From Cornus controversa (Eukaryota > Streptophyta > Magnoliopsida > Cornales > Cornaceae), in NCBI GenBank assembly GCA_026545225.1, contig CM048845.1, positions 1,811,001 through 1,875,000 on the forward strand: DNA of 64,000 nt, written 5' to 3'. Shown piece after piece: positions 11,101 to 21,070 of this stretch. A program made the position numbers and the translations under genes. The notes below the pieces were generated by a model. The model did not search any database and was not told the DNA's origin. It was given only the letters and a program-made list of their open reading frames with translations. How positions within the stretch are numbered: the first letter of the stretch is position 1; every line of letters begins with the position of its first letter.

Positions 11101-11480
11101 GAGATGAGAGATAGCTGAGAGATATAACCAAAAAAAATTTGAAGGTCGTCGCTCCAGTTTGATAGAGATAGAGAGAGATGAGAGTCCAGTTTGATAGGAG
11201 ATAGAGATAGAGAGAGAGAGAGATAAGAGATAGCTGAGAGATAGAGATAGAGAGAGAGAGAGAGAGAAAAGAATAAAAATATGGGTTAGATTAATTAGGG
11301 CCATGGATGTTAGTGGGTTGTTTTTACACCGTAGATAGGAGATAGAGATAGAGAGAGATGAGAGATAGTTGAAAGATAGAGATAGAGAGAGAGAGAAAAG
11401 AATAAAAATATAGTTGGTGGGTTGGATTAATCTGGGCCATTGATAGGGATATATAGTTAGTGGGTTGTTTTTAGACCGTA
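11098..11480. repeat. GAGATA-rich minisatellite and direct repeat
   Basis: Blocks of (GA)n and GATAGAGATAGAGAGAGA alternate with two related ~95-bp segments (about 11245-11340 and 11378-11480). These share GAGAAAAGAATAAAAATAT, GGGCCAT(G/T)GAT and TAGTGGGTTGTTTTTA. It lies close to the right end of the insertion. Serine/leucine-rich frames over it are translation of simple sequence. Confidence 0.75.
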
Positions 11481-12249
11481 GATAAGGATATATATTTTGA
11501 ACCATTAGATGGAATTTTTAAGCATTTGTGACCCTTAGATGAAGAATTTATTTTGGGGGGAAATTCAAAATCAATGCTGAAATGTTATATAGATATATAT
11601 GCCAACTATTTCTTTTAGGACAACCTTGCTAAAAGTTCTCGGCCTTTAGAGTTTTTTCAAGGATCGGCTCCTAGTCAGCCTCTAGTAACCATGTCACCCT
11701 CGGCTGCCAAGTGGCGCCAAGTTTATGTGTCAACATCTGCCCTGTCACGCCCCTAAACCCGGACCGACGGGACTCCCTTGGACCAACCCGAAACCAGGAT
11801 TGCGAACCCATTCACTTAACCTTGTGAACAACCTTAACCACACTCATGTGATAATATCAAGTTCTGATACCATGCTATAATGCCCCGATTTCCTGACTCC
11901 TAGAAAATCGGAGGTAACCCGTCCATTAAACCAAATGAACCCTCATTACCCTCAATTACCGCGAAAGCTTAACTCTGTTCTTGCACATAGATATGCATAA
12001 CTCCACCTTATCCAACCCTCATGGGCCCTATATCAAATCATAACACCTTAGTAGGAATTTTATTTATCCACTCTCATAAATCACTCACTTTTAGGACTCA
12101 ACACTTTTTGTGTTTTAAATATAAAGCTAAAACTCATCTCATTAGATAGAGGATCCAAAAATACTCAATTTTAAAAAAAGAATCGCTTGATTTGGATTTG
12201 AAACGACCAAGTTATGTCTATTTCAAGATTTTAAAAATCTACATTAGTC

Positions 12250-12390
12250 CACTTGTCAGTCGACTTATAGGGCATCAGTCGACTTATGAAGTACATTAGT
12301 CGACTAATTTGCTACTTTAGAAAGCTCTAAAATGCTCTGTCAATGTTAGTCAACTTATAGAAAGCAATCAGTCAACTAATTCAACTTGAA
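12250..12390. repeat. Palindrome cluster AGTCGACT in LTR Y
   Basis: Short near-palindromes recur: CAGTCGACTTATAGG, CAGTCGACTTATGAA, ATTAGTCGACTAAT (12295-12308, a perfect 14-bp palindrome), and decayed AGTCAACTTATAG and CAGTCAACTAAT. At least five copies occur in 140 bp. Function unknown. Confidence 0.75.
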
Positions 12391-12944
12391 AACCCCATTT
12401 TACACCTTTTTGACCAAAATTCATCCCAAAACTCATATCTAAACCTTTCCAACACCTAAAAATCATCCAATATCATTCAAATAATTTAGAAATGTTATAT
12501 CACCATACCCATTTATCAAATCACACATTTGAATCACAAGGATCTCACAATCCACATTCATTTCCATTAAGATTACACATATCTTTATATATGTCCACAA
12601 GCTCTCTTAAACCAACCTCATCTTTATACATACAAGATTCAAATGAAAAATACAAGTTACATATATGATAATGTAACTACAACATTTATATGGTTCCAAA
12701 ACATTCATTTGCTCCAAAATATATATCCCAAATTCAGATGGCTTCCAAGTTTATAGTTATTAAAAGAATTTCATGCATAAGATCCAAAAATGATAAAAAT
12801 CCAACCATGACTACAATTTCATAATCAACGTGCCACAAGCCTGCACGAATAGCCAAAAAAAATCTACAATGTCCCAAAATGAAGCAAAATATAACTAGAA
12901 CTCTTCTTGGACATTCAGATCCCCATCCATCGTCGGCACCTTAT

Positions 12945-14378
12945 TGATCGGCGTTGAATGTTACGCATTCTAGCCTCTTAACTTATGTATTTTATTCTCT
13001 TAGTGATAGATTATTTTGTTATTTTACTTTGTTTTAGTGTTTTCTATATTTTCAGGGCCTTAATGATTATTTCAGTTAAAACCGTGATTTTGGGCTTTTA
13101 AAGATGACACGCAAGATGGTTAGATGAAGCCTACACCAAAGGGATCCATTCAACTCCATAATTTAACTCAAATCAGCCCAAGGAAGAGATCCAAGAGAAT
13201 TACAACTGCTTAAGAAGGTTTCGGGCCTGAAGCCCAAATCTGCGCATAATATAGTCTTAATCCCGTTTTGGAAAACGGACCAGAAGTCTTATTTCCGAAC
13301 CTCAAATTAACATAATTCTCGCGCACGGTTGAACGAAATTTGATTCTGCACACTTTTGTATTTCACGAAAATTCCGTAAATCGGACTTCTACTGGGTCAA
13401 AAGTTGGGCCGAAGTCAGCAGGAAAAACCCACCTGATTAGTGCTGCGGGAAACCCTAATTTATTCCTAATTGGATTAGGACTTTGATGTATTCTCTTGGA
13501 TATTTAAAGTGACAAATTAGGGCTGTATTGGGAAGGCTTGGCAGCAGCTTTGAAGAGCTTTTGGAATAGAGAATCATTGGAGAACAAGGCGTATCATGAG
13601 CGGCTAGTTCAGCCACCAGGGTTTTGATGGAGCCCTAACTAAACATCACTGGTTTGATTGTTCTAATTATTGGGGATTTTTGTATTCATTCATAGATTGT
13701 GTAATTTAGAGGATTCTTCTTATAGAATTGAGCAATAAAAGTCTTATAAATTCAGTTTCAATGATTTCTTATCTTGTCTTAGATACTTGATTATTGTTAT
13801 TGAACTCGTCCCTCTTGTTTTCTGTGATCATGAGAGTGATTATTACACAATGGTTTTCACTGAATATATCATTAAAAGCTTTGATGGATTATGCCTAGAG
13901 AAGATGAACCATACTGCACCTTAGATTAGAGTAGTTAGGCAGATGGCTCATGCCAATCGCAGATAGTCCATGACTTAGCCTTAATCATATGTTATCTTCT
14001 TGACGGATGGAGGTGAGCTTGTAGCCACCAACACCACTTATGCATGATATGATGCCCCATAGTTAGTTCAATTGACCATTGATTGTGAAGTTAGTGGTGA
14101 AATCAATTACCCTAGACTTATCTTATATTCTCTACACTCCTCAGTTTTTCTTGCTTTTGTTCAATTGCTTCACTAGTTAATTTAGAATTAAAAATCAGAA
14201 TTTATTTCTTTTAAATTTAATTAGAATTAATTCCTTATATCCAACACAATCAGACCACAGTCCTTGAGGTTCGATACCCATTACTTTCGATAGCCCTATT
14301 CTGCAAGGAATTCGTTCTATTGCGAAGTGTGGAAATTTTAATTGATATACTTTTTGAGTCACACTCACACACGAATCA
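12945..14378 (+). repeat. 5' LTR of element Z
   Basis: Starts TGATCGGCGTTGAATGTTAC and ends ACACACGAATCA. It contains a TATA-like TATTTAAAG (13501-13509), a possible polyadenylation signal AATAAA (13734-13739), and a short inverted repeat CCGTTTT-GG-AAAACGG near 13272-13287. Confidence 0.95.
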
Positions 14379-14383
14379 ATTTT

Positions 14384-14404
14384 TGGCGCCGTTGCCGGGG
14401 ACTG
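14384..14404 (+). promoter_or_regulatory. Primer-binding site of element Z
   Basis: TGGCGCCGTTGCCGGGGACT, five bases after the LTR, is the typical tRNA-complementary site of Athila elements. Confidence 0.85.
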
Positions 14405-14686
14405 TCTATTTGATTGTTTGGATTTTTAGAATTAGTTCTAATTAGATTTTTAGTTTAGGAATTTTTTTTTTTAATTTTTTTTATTTTATTTTTATTTTAT
14501 TTATTTTATTTTATTTTATTATTATTATTATTTTTTCTTTTCGGTTACTAATTAGTTTTATTTTATTTTTATTTTTATTTTTTTATTTGCTACTAACCTG
14601 TTTCTTTTTATTTTTTTTTCTTTTATTTTCTTTTCCGGTACTTCAATCACCATACCATTGAGCAAGAGGAAGAGATTATTTACATC
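14405..14686 (+). other. Element Z leader
   Basis: Non-coding, extremely T-rich (runs of TTTTATTTTATT) between primer site and gag ATG. It presumably contains packaging signals, but none is recognisable. Confidence 0.6.
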
Positions 14687-16525
14687 ATGGATGGTGTGCG
14701 TGGTAATAATGAGGACAACAACATTGTGCCTAATGTTGTTTTGGAAAGCGTGAGATTGCTTAGAGACTACTATGTCCCAGAGACATACAATTCACCAGCT
14801 GATTTTCAATTGCCTGATGTCACTACACAGAACTATGAGATCAAGCCCAGTATCATTCATATGTTGCCATCCTATTTTGGGTTGACTCATGAGGATCCGT
14901 ACAAGCACTTGGATGAATTTTTAGAAGTTTGCTCATTAACGAAAATTCACAACTTCTCTGAAGATGCTTTTCGGATGCGACTCTTTCCATTCTCTCTAAA
15001 GGAAAAGGCCAAGTATTGGTTCAGATCTCTACCGACGAGCTCTATCACTACATGGACTCAAATGCAAAGTGAGTTCTTGAAGAAATATTTTCCAATAGGG
15101 AGGACCAATCAATTCAGACGTGCTATCACTGGTTTCTCTCAATTTGAGGGGGAACAATTTTTTGAGACATGGGAGAGATTCAAGGACCTTCTTAGGAAGT
15201 GTCCTCATCATCAAGTTCCAATGTGGCAGTTAGTGCAGTGTTTCTATGAAGGGCTAACTGAAGGTAACAGACAGATGGTAGATGCATCATGTGGGGGCAC
15301 TTTTATGTTACAAAGTGAAGAGGAAGCTTGGACTTTGTTCGAGAACCTCAGTGACAATTCTTTACAACATGTGTCTTCATCTCATTCAAGCAGACCAACC
15401 CATTCAAGGAAGGTTGATAGTATTTTTGAGAGTGGTTCTTCAGATGCTATGTCTACCATTGTGGATGCTGTGTCACAGAGAGTGGTGCAACTCATGGCGG
15501 CTGGTCAAGTGCCTAATCAATCTTCATATCCTCTTATTTTTGAGCCATGTGATTTTTGCTCGAGTCCTATGCACCATGTCAATAATTGTCCTTCACTTGG
15601 GCAATTTTTCAATCTTTCACAAGGACAAGGGGCAGCAATTCGGCCCACTTTTCAACCTCAGAACTATGTGCCTTCACAATCATATCAAGAACAAGTTCTT
15701 ATGGTACAGAGGTATTTAGCCATTGAGGACAAGATGACAATTGTCCTAGAAAAACTTGAGAAGCTTGACTCTATTGTAGAGGCAGTGCAAGCCACTGCAG
15801 CAACACTTCAATTCACTTCTCAACTAGTTCACTCTCACTCTCAGTCGATTGCCAAATTGGAATCTCAGTTTGGACAACTTGTCAATGCTGTAAGTAGAAG
15901 AGAAGAGGGGAAACTACCAAGCCAACCAGTTGCCAACCCAAGAGGGGTTCATGTCCTTAACAATATTTCTTCTTTGAGCAACCCACACCATGAACAATTT
16001 CAAGCCATCACCACTCTTAGAAGTGGAGAAATAAGTGACAACAAGGTGGGGGAGAAGAAGCTTGATGAAGAAGAGATGCCAAAGAGTCAGAATGTTGAAA
16101 TTTCTCATGAGCCTAAGGTGAACTTGAATCATTTTAATACCATTCAACATCCTCTAGATGAGAGTGATTGTTTCTTCATGGATGACTTTGATGATTATAT
16201 TGAAAAAGTTGATCCAATTGCTCTATCACATGATGTTGAGAAGTCCATTGAGGGGGTGAATGATTTACTTGATGTAGTGGCCATGAAAAATACTCCACCT
16301 TGGAGGATTCCGATTGAGCCAATGCCTATTCTTTCTAGTACTCCTCCGATGCCATCATTGGAGTCTCCTTCATGGGTAAAATTGAAACATGTTCCGTCAA
16401 TGGAGAGAGATGTGTTTTTCAAAGCCAATGACACCATTCCAATTTCTTTGGATTTGGTACAAGGAGGTGAGGATCATATAGGAGGGACGAAATTAAATCT
16501 CCTCGAGAGATGTGGCATTGGATGA
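14687..16525 (+). CDS. gag: Athila-type Gag polyprotein, intact (612 codons)
   Basis: A nucleocapsid/capsid precursor for cytoplasmic virus-like particles. Residues ~55-215 form the plant retrotransposon gag domain (HMLPSYFGLTHEDPYKHLDE, FPFSLKEKAKYWFRSLP, FLKKYFPIGRT, GFSQFEGEQFFETWERFKDL, CFYEGL). A CCHC zinc knuckle is at C288-C291-H296-C301. A coiled-coil-like Ser/Gln/Leu region covers ~340-400. The C-terminus (NTPPWRIPIEPMPILSSTPP to NDTIPISLDL) corresponds to the stretch that precedes RT in autonomous Athila (compare 56452-56677). Protease and everything downstream are therefore deleted, with the ORF kept open across the junction. Comparison with element W shows strong conservation, whereas W's own gag is broken. 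The start is the first ATG after the leader. Confidence 0.93.
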   Translation: MDGVRGNNEDNNIVPNVVLESVRLLRDYYVPETYNSPADFQLPDVTTQNYEIKPSIIHMLPSYFGLTHEDPYKHLDEFLEVCSLTKIHNFSEDAFRMRLFPFSLKEKAKYWFRSLPTSSITTWTQMQSEFLKKYFPIGRTNQFRRAITGFSQFEGEQFFETWERFKDLLRKCPHHQVPMWQLVQCFYEGLTEGNRQMVDASCGGTFMLQSEEEAWTLFENLSDNSLQHVSSSHSSRPTHSRKVDSIFESGSSDAMSTIVDAVSQRVVQLMAAGQVPNQSSYPLIFEPCDFCSSPMHHVNNCPSLGQFFNLSQGQGAAIRPTFQPQNYVPSQSYQEQVLMVQRYLAIEDKMTIVLEKLEKLDSIVEAVQATAATLQFTSQLVHSHSQSIAKLESQFGQLVNAVSRREEGKLPSQPVANPRGVHVLNNISSLSNPHHEQFQAITTLRSGEISDNKVGEKKLDEEEMPKSQNVEISHEPKVNLNHFNTIQHPLDESDCFFMDDFDDYIEKVDPIALSHDVEKSIEGVNDLLDVVAMKNTPPWRIPIEPMPILSSTPPMPSLESPSWVKLKHVPSMERDVFFKANDTIPISLDLVQGGEDHIGGTKLNLLERCGIG

Positions 16526-19026
16526 ACTTTCAATTCAAGTTGATGATCGTCGCCTACGGACGTTAAATTGTAGGATTTGTATGTATTTCTATCCTTTAAT
16601 TTCTTTAGTTTTCTTTTACTTTTCTTTTTATTTTATTTTATTTTATTTTATTTTATTTTTTAGTTTATGTTTTTCTTTATTTTTCTTCCATTATTAGGTG
16701 TGTTTTAATGTATTTTCTTTGAGTTTTTGATGTATAAGTTGCTTCCGGGGGATGTCAAGAGGTGTACCAAGGTATTTGGACTCAAGACGGGTGAAAAAAT
16801 GAGCTCTCGGTCGACCTTGGGCGATGGAGACTCCAAAAATACCCTTCCCGGTCGACCCTTGGCGATAGAGACTCAACGAGCTCCAGCAGGGGGGATCGAT
16901 CGCCCCTTTGAAGGGGGATCGATCGCCCCATTTTTTTCTCTACATGGACAGCAACCAGCTGGGCGATCGATCGCCCAGCCCTAGGGGGATCGATCGCCCC
17001 AGCCCCTGGATGCCCAATTTGATTCGTTTTGTCTCTTTTTGCTCCCTCTTCAATACTTATATGCTCCCACTTGAAAATACATCACTTTGGTGACTCTTTG
17101 TGCCTCTCAAACATCAAAATACACTCTAAAAATCTTTCATAACACTACTTGATCATCATCATTCATTACCATCATCATCCATTCCAATCTATTTTTCTCC
17201 ATCCTCATTAAATGATCAATTTTCTCAAGTTTCTTCTTCACAAGGAAGTAGACTTTGTTTGAAAATTTGGTTGGATTTCTTTGAGAGGTTTTGTGCTACA
17301 AGTTTGGGGGAGGACCTTGCACATTGATTATGGGCTAGTTGGTTGATTTTGATGCACCATTCCGGCCATGACTTAGATGCTTCGGCACCACTTTCTCCTT
17401 GATTTTTCGGAGGTAACTATCTTTTGTATTTTTATTTTTAGTTTTTTTTTTCTTCTTCTTTATTTTATTTTATTTATTTTTCTTTTTTCTTTCTTCAGTA
17501 AAAAAAAAAAAAAATTTCTATTTCATATTTATTTTCACCCATACTATTTCACTTGGTTTTTGGGGTATAGTGGTTTGTTTTGACAGGTTGAAACATCCAA
17601 GTTTGGGGGTGTGCTTGCATTGCCTTCATACTATTGATTTGCTCTATTTTCTTGCCACTATTCTTCGGATTCCTGGTAATATCGTTCTTACTCTTCTCTA
17701 TGCTTCAATTGGGTGTACATTGAGGACAATGTACAGTTTAAGTTTGGGGGTGAGGCGATGCCTATTTGTGTGTTTTATTGCAATGTGGGGGGAAATTTGT
17801 GTGAAATTCTTTTTGTATTAGGATTTTATTTTATTTTATTTTATTTTCTTAGTTTGTTTTTTATTTTATTTTGTTTTATTTTTAGATAGAATGTTTTGAC
17901 ATCATTCAAGGGATTAATACCTTATGTAGGTGCTTAACTTGCAATTTTTGAGTATGTTTGAAAATTTTGAAAACTGTGATTTAAATTAAGTGGTTTGAAT
18001 CATGGTTTGCAATAACATGTTTTGAAGTGATTAATTTTAGTTTCCTTACATGCACAGACACACTAGCATAATCTTGTGGGGGTATAAACCTATGTTTTGA
18101 GTTATTGAGTTACATATGCTTGATATTAATTAGTATCTCTTGAGAATGAGTGCCGATGATGTGTTATACTTGACTTCAATGAAAAAAGAAAGAAAAGAAG
18201 TGAAAAAAAAAAAGAAAAAAAAAGTGATGAATAAGCAAATCAATTTGATCCTTTTCATGAGTAACCGGACCTCTATGCCTCAGGAAGCACGGAGTGTTCG
18301 CGTCAAAAGTGAAAGGGTGAGAAAAGATGAGCATTGGTTGTCTTGATTTGTAGCCTGATTGATTCGAGTAATTAGGTCTTCGGGGTATCTTTAAGCCTAG
18401 TGCCCTAAAGCCATCTGGTTTGGGAGTCACTGACTGAAAGCTTGCTACATGGATCTTTCAGAAAGCTTAATAGATCAAGACATTGCACAACCAATAAAGC
18501 AATGAAAAAAAAATGAAATGATGAAAAAAATGGAAAAGTCATGTATGCATGTTGGGAAGTATGATTTCAATAAGGGGAGCTAGTGAGTTGAAAGGGTATG
18601 TGCCTTAATATATTCAGAGCTTGGTTATTCTACATGAGATGACTGCTAGTTCACTTTACACGAGGGAGCTAGAGTTGGTTATTTTGAGATATGTTGATGT
18701 GAATTATGTGTGGGGACCATTGATTTGAATGATGGAATTTAGAAATTTAAAATTATTCTTGAATGCAAGTTTGTAACTATGTATTGTAATCTTCTTCTTG
18801 GATTAATGTTGAAACAGAATTTTGAATGTTTGTGGGTAACATTTCTGGAAACCCTCACGAGACTATACTCGTCCACTAGGGGGAACCTAGGGGTTTAAAG
18901 GCTTGTTGCATACGCTAAATGCAATCGTTTCTCCCACGAAAGTGGAGTTGGGTAGTTTATTTAGTATTTGTTAGTTTCTTTATTTTAGTTTTGTTTTATT
19001 CTATTGCTAAGGGACTAGCAATATGT
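16526..19026 (+). other. Element Z 3' non-coding region
   Basis: 2.5 kb without an ORF of note: T-rich tracts, the palindrome cluster at 16891-17000, and extra polypurine-like AAGTTTGGGGG motifs at 17300, 17599 and 17740. The stretch around 18840-18950 (GACTATACTCGTCCACTAGG, GGCTTGTTGCAT, CCACGAAAGTGG) is homologous in reverse orientation to 48590-48690 of element W. This is therefore the Athila 3' untranslated region. Confidence 0.75.
16891..17000. repeat. GATCGATC palindrome cluster of element Z
   Basis: The 16-mer GGGGATCGATCGCCCC occurs three times (16891-16906, 16914-16929, 16985-17000). A perfect 20-bp palindrome, CTGGGCGATCGATCGCCCAG, lies at 16959-16978. Two related GGTCGACC...TTGG(G)CGAT phrases lie just upstream. 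Each can form a hairpin. Confidence 0.95.
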
Positions 19027-19039
19027 AAGTTTGGGGGTG
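19027..19039 (+). promoter_or_regulatory. Polypurine tract of element Z
   Basis: AAGTTTGGGGGTG directly abuts the 3' LTR and primes plus-strand DNA. Confidence 0.9.
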
Positions 19040-20473
19040 TGATCGGCGTTGAATGTTACGCATTCTAGCCTCTTAACTTATGTATTTTATTCTCTTAGTG
19101 ATAGATTATTTTGTTATTTTACTTTGTTTTAGTGTTTTCTGTATTTTCAGGGCCTTAATGATTATTTCAGTTAAAACCGTGATTTTGGGCTTTTAAAGAT
19201 GACACGCAAGATGGTTAGATGAAGCCTACACCAAAGGGATCCATTCAACTCCATAATTTAACTCAAATCAGCCCAAGGAAGAGGTCCAAGAGAATTACAA
19301 CTGCTTAAGAAGGTTTCGGGCCTGAAGCCCAAATCTGCGCATAATATAGTCTTAATCCCGTTTTGGAAAACGGACCAGAAGTCTTATTTCCGAACCTCAA
19401 ATGAACATAATTCTCGCGTAAGGTTGAACGAAATTTGATTCTGCACACTTTTGTATTTCACGAAAATTCCGTAAATCGGACTTCTACTGGGTCAAAAGTT
19501 GGGCCGAAGTCAGCAGGAAAAACCCACCTGATTAGTGCTGCGGGAAACCCTAATTTATTCCTAATTGGATTAGGACTTTGATGTATTCTCTTGGCTATTT
19601 AAAGTGACAAATTAGGGCTGTATTGGGAAGGCTTGGCAGCAGCTTTGAAGAGCTTTTGGAATAGAGAATCATTGGAGAACAAGGCGTATCATGAGCGGCT
19701 AGTTCAGCCACCAGGGTTTTGATGGAGCCCTAACTAAACATCACTGGTTTGATTGTTCTAATTATTGGGGATTTTTGTATTCATTCATAGATTGTGTAAT
19801 TTAGAGGATTCTTCTTATAGAATTGAGCAATAAAAGTCTTATAAATTCAGTTTCAATGATTTCTTATCTTGTCTTAGATACTTGATTATTGTTATTGAAC
19901 TCGTCCCTCTTGTTTTCTGTGATCATGAGAGTGATTATTACACAATGGTTTTCACTGAATATATCATTAAAAGCTTTGATGGATTATGCCTAGAGAAGAT
20001 GAACCATACTGCACCTTAGATTAGAGTAGTTAGGCAGATGGCTCATGCCAATCGCAGATAGTCCATGACTTAGCCTTAATCATATGTTATCTTCTTGACG
20101 GATGGAGGTGAGCTTGTAGCCACCAACACCACTTATGCATGATATGATGCCCCATAGTTAGTTCAATTGACCATTGATTGTGAAGTTAGTGGTGAAATCA
20201 ATTACCCTAGACTTATCTTATATTCTCTACACTCCTCAGTTTTTCTTGCTTTTGTTCAATTGCTTCACTAGTTAATTTAGAATTAAAAATCAGAATTTAT
20301 TTCTTTTAAATTTAATTAGAATTAATTCCTTATATCCAACACAGTCAGACCACAGACCTTGAGGTTCGATACCCATTCCTTTCGATAGCCCTATTCTGCA
20401 AGGAATTCGTTCTATTGCGAAGTGTGGAAATTTTAATTGATATACTTTTTGAGTCACACTCACACACGAATCA
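19040..20473 (+). repeat. 3' LTR of element Z
   Basis: Same length as the 5' LTR with about nine substitutions and no indels seen by eye. Followed by target duplication CTTAT. Confidence 0.95.
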
Positions 20474-20757
20474 CTTATTTGTAAAAGAGTTTAGAATAAA
20501 GGGGTGAACACCACTACGGCTCAGTAGAGGTTCCCCAACCATCCTAAGTGCCGACCTGACATGTATCATCCAACATATACCATGTTCATTCGCAAGAAAT
20601 GCATATATATAAGAATGCATTAACACGTATCATGCTTCACAATTTGAATTGAAAGCATTATCACACACATGTTTCTCTCTTGGACTCAACCCGATACCCT
20701 AGCATGATTCTTGACCAACCATATGACCTGGGCCGTTTCCCACACAAATTTTGGAAC

Positions 20758-21070
20758 TTACATCACCGAGAACATCAGTCCTACCAGGTAATGAAGTGTT
20801 TCAATATGCACCACCGAGAATATTGATCCTACCAGGTGATGAAGCTGTTTCAGTATGCACCACAGAGAACATCAATCCTACCAGGTGATTAGATCATTTC
20901 AATATACACCACCAAGAACATCGGTCCTACCGTGTGATGAGATCATTTTCGAAATGCACCACTGAGAACATCGGTCCTACCAAGTGATGAGATATTTTTG
21001 GAATGCACCATTGAGAACATCGATCCTACCAAGTGATGAGACCCTTTCAAGATTTTTACCGAGAACTCTT
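20758..21070. repeat. 49-bp tandem repeat in LTR Y, about 6.5 copies
   Basis: The unit is roughly GCACCACCGAGAACATC, GGTCCTACCA, GGTGATGAGATCATTTC. Copies start near 20763, 20812, 20860, 20910, 20959 and 21008, with a partial at 21057. Divergence between copies is moderate. Confidence 0.9.

Larger units (their letters stand above)
7648..11590. mobile_element. Helitron-like non-autonomous insertion with captured gene fragments
   Basis: About 3.9 kb present in the left LTR of element A but absent from the right LTR. It begins ACTAGGGTATTACCCGTGCC followed by TACGGCAC and AT-rich DNA. It ends ...AATGCTGAAATGTTATATAG next to AT. An AT target, no visible target duplication or inverted ends, a CCCGTGCC...GGCAC-type start, and fragments of unrelated genes inside are what plant Helitrons show. 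No RepHel protein is present, and the canonical 3' hairpin-CTRR end was not confirmed, so the class is an inference. Confidence 0.45.
6681..11735 (-). repeat. 3' LTR of element A, split by a Helitron-like insertion
   Basis: Segments 6681-7647 and 11591-11735 align with the right LTR (32335-33610). Shared words include GTGCCAGAGT, GTGGAGTCGGCTC, GTAAACAGTTGATCGAACA, TCAATCAAGAGGACTTTTAA, TCATATCGAGCCACTTAGAG and, at the end, GCCAAGTGGCGCCAAGTTTAT. The right copy has about 170 bp (around 33130-33290) absent here. The interruption at 7648-11590 lies exactly in the AT run that is continuous in the right LTR. Confidence 0.85.
12945..20473 (+). mobile_element. Element Z: complete non-autonomous Athila-type retrotransposon
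   Basis: Two LTRs of 1,434 bp each (12945-14378, 19040-20473) differ at only about nine positions by eye. CTTAT flanks both ends (12940-12944, 20474-20478). The primer site TGGCGCCGTTGCCGGGGACT starts at 14384, and the polypurine tract AAGTTTGGGGGTG (19027-19039) abuts the second LTR. The single long ORF is gag. Protease, RT, RNase H and integrase are missing, so it needs enzymes in trans. With an intact gag and near-identical LTRs, it is the youngest insertion in the window. It is nested in LTR Y. Confidence 0.95.

Noticed and set aside
10827..11505. Leu/Ser/Tyr-rich minus-strand frames
   Set aside because: Translation of A-rich and GAGATA simple repeats, with no coding signature.
13272..13287. 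CCGTTTT-GG-AAAACGG as the Z counterpart of the LTR palindrome clusters
   Set aside because: A single short inverted repeat with no sequence link to Z's internal GATCGATC cluster; too weak to count as the same feature.
15282..15719. 145-codon frame overlapping gag
   Set aside because: Alternate-frame shadow of the intact Athila gag ORF.
16727..16984. 85-codon frame with repeated GGIDRP/GGSIAP phrases
   Set aside because: Produced by the GATCGATC palindromes; no counterpart ORF seen in element W.
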